Shown piece by piece: positions 11,727-23,171 of a DNA stretch of 64,000 nt (position 1 is the stretch's first letter; each line of letters opens with the position of its first letter). The position numbers and the translations under genes are program-made. The notes under the pieces are model-generated. The model saw nothing but the letters and a program-made list of their open reading frames with translations. It did not search any database and had not been told where the DNA came from. Source of the stretch: Syncephalastrum monosporum B8922 (lineage: Eukaryota > Mucoromycota > Mucoromycetes > Mucorales > Syncephalastraceae); the NCBI GenBank assembly GCA_000697355.1, contig JNEN01000861.1, forward strand, positions 186,001-250,000, given 5' to 3'.

Positions 11727-12330
11727 GGTTATTAAACTTGTTAAAGGTGGCAAAAAGGGTATAAACAAAGGATACGCGATGCAGAGAAAGTTAACCTGGC
11801 CGAATTCGGTAAAATAAAGCACCGGTCTTAGTTTCACAAACCAGGTCCGCGCGCGGGTCGTCCATATTTTGGTATGCAGTCTTTCTTATGCTCAGTGTCC
11901 ATCGCAGGTCTCATACACCAAAAGACCCTTTCTACTCACGTACGCAAATATACCTCTGAGCTATTGGTAACCAGATAGTTCGATGCCTCTCGTAGATAAA
12001 GTAATTAAATCACTGCCTTACTATGACCATTATCACGTGACATGTGTAGCATGTACCTGATACCTACCTTCAGTAAACATGGCCCATGTCAAGAGTAGAT
12101 GTATAATAGAAACAAAATTCAAATCTATGTAGTTTAACAGTGTGCAAAAATAAGATGATCCCATGAAGTTGGACAACGTGGCAGAATGCCAGCTAGCAAC
12201 CCACAAGGTGGGATCGGTGTTTGAATATGTGACCTCAAGTGTGAGAGGAGGGATCAATGAAAAATGAAGAAGGGACCGGAAGTTCGTGTTTCTTGCGATA
12301 ATAAAAGAGCGCGTCTCGAGTGGCAAGGAG
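11727..12330. promoter_or_regulatory. divergent intergenic region between ceramidase and YIF1
   Basis: About 600 bp without a supportable gene; it must hold both promoters. An AT-rich ATAATAAAAG at about 12297 could be a TATA-like element for YIF1. Nothing else stands out. Confidence 0.4.
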
Positions 12331-13722
12331 ATGTACCCGTCCGGAAATGCACAGAACAATGCGGCTTACCAGCAGCAATATTACCACCCAGAGCAACAAC
12401 AGCAACAACAATATGCGTCGCCCCAGTTAGGCAAGCGGTCGCCGCCCCCTTTGCAACATCCCATTCCACAGCATCCGATTCCGAACTTCAACCAGGCTGT
12501 GCATCATCATCCGTCTCCGCCTCCTGGAGGCGCGTCTGCTACCACTGCACAAGCCCAACAGCATCAAAACTATCAATACAGACCAGGTCCTCAGCAGCAG
12601 CACCAGCAGCAACAGTACGCTTCGGGCATGATGGGTCAGCAATCGCAGCCGAATATGGGTCAGAATCCTTATGCACAATTTGGTCTCAATGACCCTGCTG
12701 CTCAGCTCGGCATGCAGTTCGCTGGTAATGCTGTTGCACAGGGCACTGCTTACATGGAGAAAAATGTAATGTATACGACACATTATAACATGCTTTAGTC
12801 TAACTCGATGTATTCTATAGTTCAATCGATGGGTTGATATGCCTGCATTGCGCCACTACTTTAATGTCAATAACCTGTATGTTGTGTCCAAGATCAAGCT
12901 CATTCTTTTTCCGTGGAGACACTCGGTAGGGCATATCATATAGTGTGCTTTTTGACCATACTCTTACGTCCGTTTTCTTCTTCGCAGCCCTGGGGCCGTT
13001 CAATAAAGCGTAATGAGACAGGCCAAATGGACGGCTTCCGACCACCCCGAGAAGATATCAACTCCCCTGATATGTATATCCCAGGTAAAGCAGGCTATGG
13101 TATTGCATGCGTTACGGATGATCTTATTTTGAGTCAATAGTCATGGCTCTTACGACCTATATTCTGCTCTGTGGACTTGCAGCTGGACAGCAAGGCTCGT
13201 AAGTAGATACTAAGGAGATCAACCTAGTAATATGCCTATCCTTGGCTAACACGGTCCTCCAGATTTCATCCTGAGCAACTATATATTGCGGGATGGACGT
13301 CCATAGCCGTCATCTTTTCCGAGCTCGTTTTCGTCCGACTTGGATGCTACTTCCTGAATATACCATTTGAGGCGTCGATGCTGGACCTGATCTCTTATTC
13401 CGGATACAAGTATGTCTGTATCATTGTCACCGATGTTGTCAAGCTGCTCGGTGCCGGAAAATGGCTTTCCTGGTCTGTCTTTCTGTATACATCTCTGAGC
13501 GTCGGTTTCTTCCTGGTAAGAGGGAAAAAAGGTTCATAGTGTAAAGGTCTTTTGCTGAAGCAGAATATTTTCATACCTCAGCTGCGATCGATGCGGTATG
13601 TGATCCTTCCCGATGCTGCGGCAGGTCCATCCACCCTGAACCCGCAACGAAAGCGTCGCATGTGGTTCCTCTTAATGATTGCAGCTCTGCAAATGGTGTA
13701 CATTTTTTTCCTCGTTAACTGA
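12331..13722 (+). CDS. YIF1: YIF1 family protein (ER-Golgi vesicle transport)
   Basis: Five-helix membrane protein that pairs with YIP1 in ER-to-Golgi traffic and Rab handling. The N-terminus MYPSGNAQNNAAYQQQYYH begins a long Gln/Pro/His-rich disordered region to about residue 130. Then comes the conserved core: NPYAQFGLNDPAAQLGMQF, NRWVDMPALRHYFNVNNLYV, KIKLILFPW and the DMYIP segment. Membrane spans follow (TYILLCGLAAGQ, AVIFSELVFVRLGCYFL, KYVCIIVTDVVKLL, the LYTSLSVGFFLL span), then RSMRYVILPD and the last helix to FFLVN. The in-frame ATG at 12331 is chosen; upstream there is only a GTG at 12286. Several introns (about 12770, 12930, 13085, 13195, 13515). Polyglutamine is partly coded by CAA/CAG runs. 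Confidence 0.92.
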
Positions 13723-13758
13723 ACGAAAAAATATACAATTTTTTTATTACTAAGTTAT

Positions 13759-16066
13759 TTACGCAGCATCCTGGGCTTCGGCTCCTTTAGACTCCTTTTC
13801 GTCGACTTGTCTCGTTTCACTCTCTTCTTCATCTTGCGCGTCGTCCATCACTTCTTCATGTTCATCTTCTTTTTGTGGCGGCATAAACTCTGTCTCAGAG
13901 GGCATGATTTTGTAAAATGCAGCTTTCGCTTCCTTGGTAGCGGACTCAAAGTCGAGTGAAGCAGTCGGGTCACTGCATGGTATCACATTATCAGGTGTAT
14001 GGAAATATTCAGCCAAGTCAGGGACGTGGCGCTTGCGCTGGTCATAGAATAACATCCACTCAGCAGTAATTGCTTTGCATTTGTTAGCACATCGGCCCTG
14101 GCCCTCTTCCGTTTGAATTACCTAAACTTTTTAAAAGTGCATTAATGACGTCTTGAAGAGTGGTGCTATCATACTGGTCCTGCCAGAAGTAGGTAATGTC
14201 TGCATAAAAAAAAAGATGAGGCGAGCCAGCTTGTAAGACACTGCTATGCAACTTACACTTTCCAGGAGGACAGGCCATACTCTCATTGTTCTGGTGTAGT
14301 GCCAATACCGGCGCCGCGACATCTTCTAAAGGAATTACACTGTACGACAGCATATTGGGATCTTCCGTCTCAACAAGCGGGCTCCTTGTGACGATGACGC
14401 TGCGCGCAATCCATGATCTAGAGGCACGCTTTTGTAAGCCTATTTCTACTTTTATTTTATAATTCTCATGGACATACCCAAATTCCCTGCCTTTGGGCAG
14501 CCACTTGTCGCACAGGTAGTCAGGAGACGCTATCAGCCAGTCGCAATGGAACACTTGTTTGTCATCCGTGACAACGCCCTTGCACTTGCCCGTTTCCTCA
14601 TCCACGATAAACGACGCCAGTTTCTGGTTTAAAATGTAGATACCACCATAGACGGCACAAATACTGAAATATGTGAGACAACAGGTAAGTCTAGCGAATC
14701 AAGACTCTTACCGGCAAAAGGCTTGCGCTATCTCACTTCCGCCGCCGTATAATGTGCACAGATAAGCGCCCTTGCTAAATCGTCCAATCGACTTCATGAA
14801 AGCTTGCGTCCGATCGAGACCCGTCTTGACATCGGCTAATAACCCTTTAGTCTCCCTCTTCTCCTTCCCTTGACCTTCTTTCTTACTATGCATATCCACA
14901 ACAGCAATAGCATACATAATCGCTATTTGCAGGCGTCCCGTGATTTTGAACTTCTCTTCCAGGTACTGAGCATAAGTAGCTGACTCGAATCCTATAAACA
15001 CAAAGAAGATCAGCGGAGTCAGCCCAAGCCTACTCGAAAAATTACCTTCAAGCGCAGCAGGGTCACTTTGATAGTCCATGGCGAAGGTGAGGAAGTTCAT
15101 CAACTTCCGTTTATCAATCAACTTGATGGATTTGTCGCTAAACACATCTTCTTTGGAACTAGGCACCTATAGCGACATCGATGTCAGCGTTATTCCCTAT
15201 TCTGCGAACCCTTTACCTGCCTTTTCCATCTTTTCAGTGTCATGACTGAAGACAAACATATCATCGACGCCTTTGAATTCGAGGTACCGGCCGACACCGC
15301 TCTGAATCAAAACTTCAACGAGGTCACCGCGGCTAGCCAGCAGCTTGGGGGCCAAGTCAATATTGTACTGGCGTGCCTGCTTGAGCGCTTCTCCTATGAC
15401 TTCCAATCGAGAGAGAGCAGGCTGCAAATCGATGTCGACGTTTTCTTGGTCAGGCGTAGCAAGCTGATCGGCTGCGTGTGCGATTTGTGATTCCCAAAGG
15501 TCACGCGAGACTGTATCGTGAAATGCGTATTGAAGACGAGACTTGATTTCCTCGGCAATGGTGGAGGGAAGTGCCTTTTCAAAAGTATGAACCGCCGTCA
15601 CGCCGTCCTTTGGGTGATGTCCATTGACTTGGAGCGCGACGTTCTTAAAGTTGGCGTTGTACATGGATTGATAAGCAATCGCAGTATTGTTCTCGCTGCC
15701 TTTCAGATGTTTAAGATATTGTATGTGTATCTGCCGTATTCTAAATACCTTGTTGACGAGTATCATCCACTTTATCATTATTAGTACGATGCGCATAGTA
15801 AATAGATGTTCCTTAGAGTTAAAAGTACCTTTCTCGCACCATTGCAAGAGATCCTTGAAACTCAAGACCCCCCAAGGACCACCGTAGTTCTCATTACTGT
15901 CGAGATGTAGCACTTTTTTGCCCGCTCGTGCCAATGCACTATGGCGCTTTGTCAGCATCCGTTTATATTCTCACTCTATCGTTTGCTGTTATTACCCAGC
16001 TATGATGGACTCGGTCAGCCCTGTTCCGAGGACGATCGCGTCAAAGTCTGTTTCTTCGAGGGACAT
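13759..16066 (-). CDS. MRS6: Rab escort protein (Rab GDI-like, Mrs6/CHM type)
   Basis: Presents newly made Rab GTPases to Rab geranylgeranyltransferase. The start MSLEETDFDAIVLGTGLTES carries the GxGxxE dinucleotide-fold motif of the GDI/REP family. It is followed by ALARAGKKVLHLDSNENYGG and WGVLSFKDLLQWCE; this wording and the large size separate REP from RabGDI. Further blocks include FSHDTEKMEKAGK, GRFSKGAYLCTLYGGGSEIAQAF, CDWLIASPDYLCDKW, DITYFWQDQYDSTTL and VIPCSDPTASLDFE. The C-terminus is an acidic low-complexity tail (DEHEEVMDDAQDEEESE). Many short introns. Its position 36 bp from the YIF1 stop gives a convergent pair of two membrane-traffic genes. Confidence 0.9.
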
Positions 16067-16288
16067 GGAAAGAGAACTATGGGCCAGCTCTGATCATAGC
16101 GCGAAAATCCGCTTTTGACGCCGTCAACTCAGTTTCCCAGTTTGGTTTACACCAGCGGCAACTGCTACATTTAGGTTATCAGGTCCGGGTATATGGGGCT
16201 ACAGTAGCTGTATCTATAGCATAGTATATACACGCCTTTTCTCCTTGCCATCACTATCCGTCCTCCTTCCTCGCGTTGTCATGAGACC

Positions 16289-16625
16289 TCAGTCATCGAA
16301 AGGCTCGAGCGTGTTCGTCATAATGATAGCACGTAACAGAGTGCTTTTGACCGATCTATTTCCACTTTCGGAGGCGCTCAATATTCTGCACCGTCTTGCG
16401 AGCATAGCTGTAGATAGAATGAAGCCTCCGGGAAGCTGAGTGATGATTTCGTCTAACAAGATGAACGACGAAATGCGCTGAAGCTGATATAATTGCCACA
16501 AGAGGACAGTTTCCAGTCCATTGCAGGACTTCTCGGCTTGAGATTCTCCGACAGAAGTTTCTACTGGCCTCATTTTCCTTATCTCAAGGATTACCGTTTT
16601 TGACAGACCTAGCAAACTTGACCAT
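16289..16625 (-). CDS. possible two-exon small gene, unrecognised
   Basis: ATG frame MVKFARSVKN runs into a GTAATCC donor. Splicing to the AG at GTCGGAG (49-nt intron) enters a long open frame, ESQAEKSCNGLETVLLWQLY and onward, ending EPFDD. The frame is open for over 100 codons, with no ATG unless spliced. A second frame on the same strand is also open over much of this stretch, which weakens the call. No domain recognised. It sits between fumarase (downstream end) and the start of the Rab escort gene, same strand. Confidence 0.3.
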
Positions 16626-16750
16626 CCCACTTGGCCATCCTATGCGATCTCTCTTGGTTTTATCAAGTGTAGTTACTACACAGATGTGTTCGCATACAAA
16701 AGATGAGTCGAAAAAAGGTCCAAGTAATGAACAAATAGCGTTGCATGTCT

Positions 16751-18666
16751 TTATTTAGGGCCCAACATCTGCTCAGGACGCACCCACTCGTCGAACTGCT
16801 GTTCGTTCAGGTATTGAAGAGAAAGAGCAGCTTCCTTGAGCGTGGTGCCTTCTTTGTGCGCTTTCTTGGCTGCTGCCGCTGCTTTGTCATAACCAATATG
16901 GGGGTTCAAGCTCGTTACTAACATCAGTGACTCGTTCATGATGCTCTTGATGCGTTCGCGATTAGCCTCGATACCGACAACGCAGTTCTTTGTGAACGAG
17001 AGAGATGCGTCAGCCAGCAAAGTGATGGACTGTAACAAGTTCTTGATCATGACAGGCTTGAACACGTTGAGCTCGAACTGGCCGTAGCTGCCAGCAGTAG
17101 AAATAGTCACTTGGTTACTATCGCAAACTAGTTAGCCACTCGACGATATAACAGTAGATATCGCTGCCTACCCCATGACCTGAGCGCAGACCATGGTCAT
17201 GGCCTCGCACTGGGTAGGGTTGACCTTGCCAGGCATGATGGACGAACCAGGCTCGTTCTCGGGGAGAGAAAGCTCGCCCAGACCGCAGCGAGGGCCGGAG
17301 CCAAGGTATCGGATGTCGTTAGCGATCTTCATGAGTGACACAGCAACGGTGTTCAGGGCGCCGTGCGCTTCAACGACAGCATCATTGGCGGCCAAAGCTT
17401 CAAACTAACCAATTTTCTTTCAACACTTCACCTTTTCCTTCCTCCTTTTCGTTTCCTTCTTTACCTTGTTGACAGCCGTCTCAAATGGGAAGCCCGTCAC
17501 CTCTGTCACCGTCTCGGCGATCTTGACGTCAAAGCCCACACGGCTGTTGAGACCTGTACCCACAGCAGTGCCGCCCTGTGCAAGACGCGACAGACGGGGC
17601 AAAACACCGCGGATGCGCTCCAGACCATACGTGAGCTGCTGGACGTAGCCGGAGAATTCCTGACCGAGCGTCAACGGCGTGGCGTCTTGAAGATGGGTAC
17701 GACCAATCTGATGATGGATCAGCAACGCGTGTGTTCAATGATTGTGTTGTTGCTTACCTTGATGATATCTGCGAATTCCTTCGACTTGGCGTCCAAGGCA
17801 TCACGCAACTCTGTAATGGCTGGGAGCAGTTGCTCATTGATTTCGACCACGGCAGCGATATGCATGGCAGTCGGGAACCTTGATGGCAATCACATGCGTG
17901 TGTGAGCACTTTTGTTTTCAGCGTAATACACGCCTTTACGCGATTTCTCTCGCCAAGACGTTCTTCTGCCTGTCTCTTCAACTTACGAATCATTAGAAGA
18001 CTGACCCATGTTGACATGGTCGTTGGGGTGCACCGGTTCCTTGGTGCCGAGGGTACCGCCCAGGATTTCAATCGCACGGTTTGATAACACTTCATTGACG
18101 TTCATACTACACGAGCCAGACCATCGCGCATTAAAGTCAAACCCAAAAAATAAAAAGTGGGACCACAACTTACTGAGTCTGTGTGCCGGAACCGGTCTGC
18201 CACACGACGAGAGGAAAATGATCATAGAGTTTGCCTGCAATCACCTATGCGAAATGAACGTGATGGTCACACACACAAACACGCACACACATAAATGCGC
18301 GTCAGCACGAATCATTCAATTTACCACGCCCATCGACTTTCATATGTCCCATCATGAACCTACCTCATCGGCAGCCTGGATGATCGCGTTACCCAGGCGC
18401 TCGTCTAGGATACCATAGCTCATGTTGGCCTTGGCGGCTGCTTTTTTGAGAATAGCAAAGGCCTTGATCAGCGCAGGTGGCATACGTTCTGAAGGACCGC
18501 CGATCCGGAAGTTTTGGAGCGACCTGCGTTTTCCCGAAGTTTTCATGAGCCAGTCTCAGAACGCGTTTCCAGCTTACCGTTGGGTCTGGGCGCCCCAGTA
18601 CTTGTCGGCGGGGACCTTGAGCTCGCCGAAAGTATCGCGCTCGGTTCTGAAATTAGTCTCAGACAT
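16751..18666 (-). CDS. FUM1: fumarate hydratase, class II
   Basis: Interconverts fumarate and malate in the TCA cycle and cytosol. [20 protein letters not shown] leads into KYWGAQTQR, then [31 protein letters not shown], the [17 protein letters not shown] block, [13 protein letters not shown], the [20 protein letters not shown] motif, the signature [17 protein letters not shown], and [19 protein letters not shown] near the end. These are all class II fumarase blocks, including the catalytic-Ser signature loop. About seven introns. The first ATG of the frame at 18666 gives a protein without a mitochondrial presequence; see findings for the open frame upstream. Confidence 0.95.
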
Positions 18667-18935
18667 CGGGTAAGGTGTTGGAGAGAAAGAGGGGTAGAAA
18701 AACAAATAAAAAGTGGAGAAGCGTTTAAAAGGGAAGAAGCGGTAATTGTGGAACAAAAAGCCAATAAGATTGTTCACATCACCCGAGATTACGCGAAGTC
18801 TGGCGAACCACCAAATTTTTCAAGCGGAGTGGACCGAGTCATTTGACCGAACACGGTCGCATACGGCCCAAGTATGTAGTTATGCATGATAAAAGAGATA
18901 CGCCGTGCATTTATTGTAGAGTATGTTCAGTTCGG

Positions 18936-19733
18936 CTATTTCTGGTAACAGCTGTTAGCCTTGTGCCATTCTTCAAGCGATACGTCGGGGTACTCGCTAA
19001 AGGCATGCTTGTCTGGGTTCGGTTCGGGTGCGATAACCCAGTTGGCCTTGGACTGGTCGTTCAGCATTATATGATAGATGTCTTTGGGGTCCACGACCGG
19101 AAGCGGCGTGTCGATCGCGCATGCCATCGGATAAACACAGTCAGCCCACTGTTTGTCATACGCATACAAATGACTGCCACATTCGCCGCAAAAGTAGCGA
19201 ATGTTGCCGCTACATTAGAAAACGTGCGCTGGTCAGTTTTCCGTGCCCTCTCACCGTCCTTCCCTCCAGCGTTGGAAAGTACCAGAGCTCTTTCGATTCC
19301 TTGTCTCGCAAGGCGCGGTATTCTTTCAAATACTCTTTTCCGACCACTTTCAGAGACTTGTACTAGTTTTGTTTGTGAAAAGTTGTGTGAGTGCGAGGGT
19401 ACTAGAATGGTGTGGGATGGTGATGTAACCGTCTTCGTGGGATGGATAGACTTACTTCGCCCATCAGGTTAATGGCAAAGCCTCCACCACCCTGGCATTT
19501 GCGACAAATGGAGCTTTTTCAGCATCAATGTAATGAGTTCGCGAAAAGTTTACGACGCGTTCTTTTTCTTTGTTTGCTTACCAGTAGCACCGCATAAACT
19601 GTACGCATACAGCATATGAGAGATGAGAAAAACTGCAGTGGTATGCATCTAACGCGTCGCTTACCGGGGAGGGAGTATGTGATATAACAGAGAATTTGAC
19701 CTTCTCGCAGTGGCAGGATCCTTTCAGCTCCAT
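18936..19733 (-). CDS. GFA/CENP-V-type zinc protein
   Basis: Member of the glutathione-dependent formaldehyde-activating (GFA)/CENP-V fold, small zinc-binding proteins of mostly unknown substrate. MELKGSCHCEKVKFSV gives the first Zn motif. A 17-nt microexon (19582-19598) then supplies FMRCY, joined to CSICRKCQGGGGFAINLMGE, the central CxxC motif. Further exons give YLKEYRALRDKESKELWYF and RYFCGECGSHLYAYDKQWAD, the last CxxC. The C-terminus ends EEWHKANSCYQK. All zinc cysteines expected for the family are present. Enzymatic formaldehyde activation is not assured; many members lack it. Confidence 0.85.
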
Positions 19734-20262
19734 GGGAATTAGTAATAAAGGAAGAGGAAGAAGTGGAAAGAAAACGTAAACGCTTGCATTTCTACATCAT
19801 TGTAATATTCAATCCCCGCTCCCGCATTACTGCACAGCATGGGGTTTCAGGATTGAAAACCAACGGCCAGGCTTTTGCAGCGCTGGTCTGTGTTCCATGA
19901 CTGCATACGCGCGAAATATGGGATTTTTTTTTATAAAAAATATACGGCTGTATAGAAGCGTGATGATACTCAAACTGCTGTGCAAATCGGTTGTATCCGC
20001 TAGACACAAAGCGCATCAACTCCTTTATACCCAGGCAACACAGCATACCCCGTGGAGCTATAGATTAAGCTTCTACACAAACCTACTTGTCTCTTCTTTA
20101 AGGGGTGACTCATCAATGGACTAGGTGTCTCGCTATTGTATACCATCATTTGCCCCTGTACATGATGTTTCTTTCGTGCTTGACATCTAACAAACTGTTG
20201 CTTTATAATTTGTGTACTCAGTACATATATTAGCGGCGTCCGCATATAATGTTGAGTTTCCA

Positions 20263-20409
20263 TCAAACGTTGGATTGCTGAAGAAAGGCTGCCAATGCCG
20301 CAAGTGAAAGATAGGCAAACCAAGGTAGCTTCCATGGCTGGTATCTATAGTGATTGATGGATGCATTATTTACATTATGTTCCGACTCTTTTCTTGTTTG
20401 CATATCCAT
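20263..20409 (-). CDS. candidate small tail-anchored protein
   Basis: ATG frame of 48 codons: a polar N-terminus (MDMQTRKESEHNVNN...) followed by PWKLPWFAYLSLAALAAFL, a good single membrane helix, and a four-residue tail. This is the architecture of a tail-anchored micropeptide or the last exon of one. No family recognised. The rest of 19734-20684, between the divergent GFA and acyl-CoA synthetase genes, shows nothing else I can support. Confidence 0.25.
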   Translation of the reverse strand: MDMQTRKESEHNVNNASINHYRYQPWKLPWFAYLSLAALAAFLQQSNV

Positions 20410-20684
20410 TCCATCCTTGACCTCCTTTATGTTTTACGACAAGTGACATGGTACACAATAATGTCTAGTTGTCCTTTGTAGCATAGTGATATCACATTTT
20501 AAGGAAAGCAATGAGTGATTTTGGGTCTTAGATTGAGGAACCCAGCAATACAATAATGAAACGAGAGAGGCACGTGAAAATGAACGATTTTATGTGCGTG
20601 AATGGCGGGAAAAGGTACGAGTACGATATAGAAATTCAATCAAATTGAATTCACGCGTCTCTTTTTTCTCTCTCACTTTTTCCC

Positions 20685-22983
20685 ATGGCGCAACAGGTGT
20701 ACTCCATCCCGGTTGATGAGCCATACAAGGCTGGCGAGACGCACACCCGTCGGTCGATCCTGTCAGCACCCGAGCTGATGCAGATCCCTACTCCAGGCGT
20801 CGAGACGCTGTATGATGTCCTGAATCACAGCGCAGAGACGTTCAAGGACAGACGAGCGTTCGGTTACCGCAAGCTGCTCAACACCTTCCATGAAAAGAAG
20901 GAAGTGCCCAAGGTCGTGGACGGCGTTGAGAAGAAGGAAACCAAGACATGGACCTATTTCGAGCTGAGCCATTATGAATATTACACATATGTCGAGGCCG
21001 TCGAGAAGACTCGCCACCTCGGTGCCGGTCTGCGTCAGCTGGGTCTCCACAAGGGCGACAAAATCCATATTTTTGCGTCAACCAGGTACGCCAAAGCATA
21101 GCCGTAGAAGGATGCATATACCTAAGCGTGATGTGCATCTAGTGTCGAATGGATGCTGCTCGCCCATGGCGCTTTCACACAAGCCATTACGATTGTCACA
21201 GCCTACGACACTCTCGGCGCCGACGGCTTGCGTCATTCAATTAACGAGACAGGCACCACGGTCTGCTTCGTCAACGGAGACCAGCTTCCCATTATTGAGA
21301 AGATCCTGCCTTCCTGTCCTAACCTCAAATCCATCATTTACCGCGGTGATCCTTCCGACCAGACCACCGTCGATCGCTTGTCAGAGAAGCTGACGCATCT
21401 GATTCCCTTTGAACGTCTGGAAGCCAACGGCAAGGCGAACCCCGTCGACGTCGTCAAACCCACCAGTGCTGATATGTGCTGTATTATGTACACCAGCGGC
21501 AGTACCGGAAACCCGAAAGGTGTCATGCTGACCCATGGCAATGTGGTGGCTGCAGGTAAAGATGTTCATGCGGTAGATACCATGGATCCTCGTATGCTTA
21601 TTGCTCACTCCCTGGCTCGACTTATTTACAATAGTCGCTGCCACATCGCTTATGCTGCAGCATCTGGTGGAGACCAACGATACGATGATGGCCTACCTCC
21701 CGTTGGCTCATGTGCTCGAGTTCCTGGTTGAGAACCTCTGTATCTTCCTGGGCCTGACCCTTGGCTATGGCTCGATTCGGACCCTGACTGACCAGTCGGT
21801 TCGCAACTGCCAAGGTGATCTTCAAGAGTTCGGCCCCACCATTATGACCGGCGTGCCTCAAGTGTGGGAGACGATCCGCAAGACCATCTTAGCCAAGGTC
21901 GCCCTTCGTGGCCCTCGCATTGAAAAAATCTTTGGGAACGCCCTCAGACTCAAGGCCTACCTCAAAGGGAAAGGTCTTCCCACTGGTTTCTTGGATCGCA
22001 TCGTGTTCAACAATGTCAAAAAGCAGCTGGGCGGCCGCTTGCGTTATGGCCTGTCGGGTGGCGCACCCCTCTCATGCGAAACACAAGAGTTCTTGTCGAC
22101 CTGTCTGGCTCCCATCATTTGTGGCTACGGCATGACAGAAAGGTAAAAAGTCACACACGCACATACATACACAACAAGAGAGACGGATAAGAAACAAGGG
22201 ACTCACTCAGCCTTTACTTATCAGCTGTGGTATGTGCGCTCTGATGGCACCCGAACAATTTGCACTCGGCGAGGTGGGCTCGCCCGTGCCGTGTGTGGAA
22301 GTCAAGCTAGTGGACGTGCCCGAACTGAATTACCGTGCCACGAACCCCAAGCCGCAGGGTGAGATCTGGATCCGTGGCACGAGTGTCACCTCGGGCTACT
22401 ACAACCGGCCCGACTTGACAGAGGAAGCCCTCACGCCCGATGGCTGGCTGATGACGGGCGATATTGGTGAATGGAACGCAGCCGGCACACTGACTATCAT
22501 TGACCGCAAGAAGAATCTCGTCAAGCTGAGCAATGGCGAGTACATCGCACTCGAGAAGCTGGAAAGCGTGTACAAGACCTGTCTCCTTGTTGAAAACATC
22601 TGCGTCCATGTCGATCCCTTATACCCTAAGCCAGTAGCGCTGGTGGTTCCAATCGAAAAGTCGCTTCGCGAGCTGGCTGCTGCTCATGAGATCCAGGACA
22701 ACGATTGGCAGAAGCTATGCGAGAGCGCTCAGGTGCGTAGCCTGGTACTTAACCAGCTCCAGCAGCAAGCGCGCAAGTCGGGTCTCAAGGGCGCCGAAAT
22801 CATCAGCGATGTCTGGCTCTGCAAGGACCTCTGGACCACCGAAATGGTATGTCAGTAGAAAGAAAAGGAATATTCCGTCTCACCCTGTTCTTTGAACGTT
22901 TATAGGGCTTGCTGACGGCAGCACAAAAGCTTAAGCGAAAAGAAATCACGGAAACTTTCTCTAAGCATTTGCAGGAAATGTAG
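20685..22983 (+). CDS. long-chain fatty acid-CoA ligase (acyl-CoA synthetase)
   Basis: Activates fatty acids to acyl-CoA using ATP, for lipid synthesis, oxidation and import. The start MAQQVYSIPVDEPYKAGETH is followed by TLYDVLNHSAETFKDRRAFG and the AMP-binding domain. The P-loop-like motif MYTSGSTGNPKGVMLTHGN is intact. Next come AYLPLAHVLEFLVE, GYGSIRTLTD, GPTIMTGVPQVWETIRKT, LRYGLSGGAPLS, GYGMTE, GEIWIRGTSVTSGYYNRPD and DGWLMTGDIGEW, then IIDRKKNLVKLSNGEYIALE. The order and the linker after IIDRKK fit the LACS/FAA class. Four introns (about 21087, 21555, 22143, 22847). No N-terminal membrane helix is evident. Confidence 0.93.
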
Positions 22984-23171
22984 GTTCTTTTATACACATT
23001 CATGAGAGAAGACAATCTAAAACAATTTGTGAATGCAGGACCACATCCAAGTAAAAAAAAAAATCCATAACACAATAAGAGTCATCATGTTATATTGCTT
23101 TTATACCACACTGAAACATAATTAAAAACTCAATCTCTGGCATGTATACATGGTCACCGGGTTATATTCAT

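Noticed and set aside
12286..12330. Earlier start for YIF1
   Set aside because: It begins with GTG; the ATG at 12331 matches the usual Gln-rich start.
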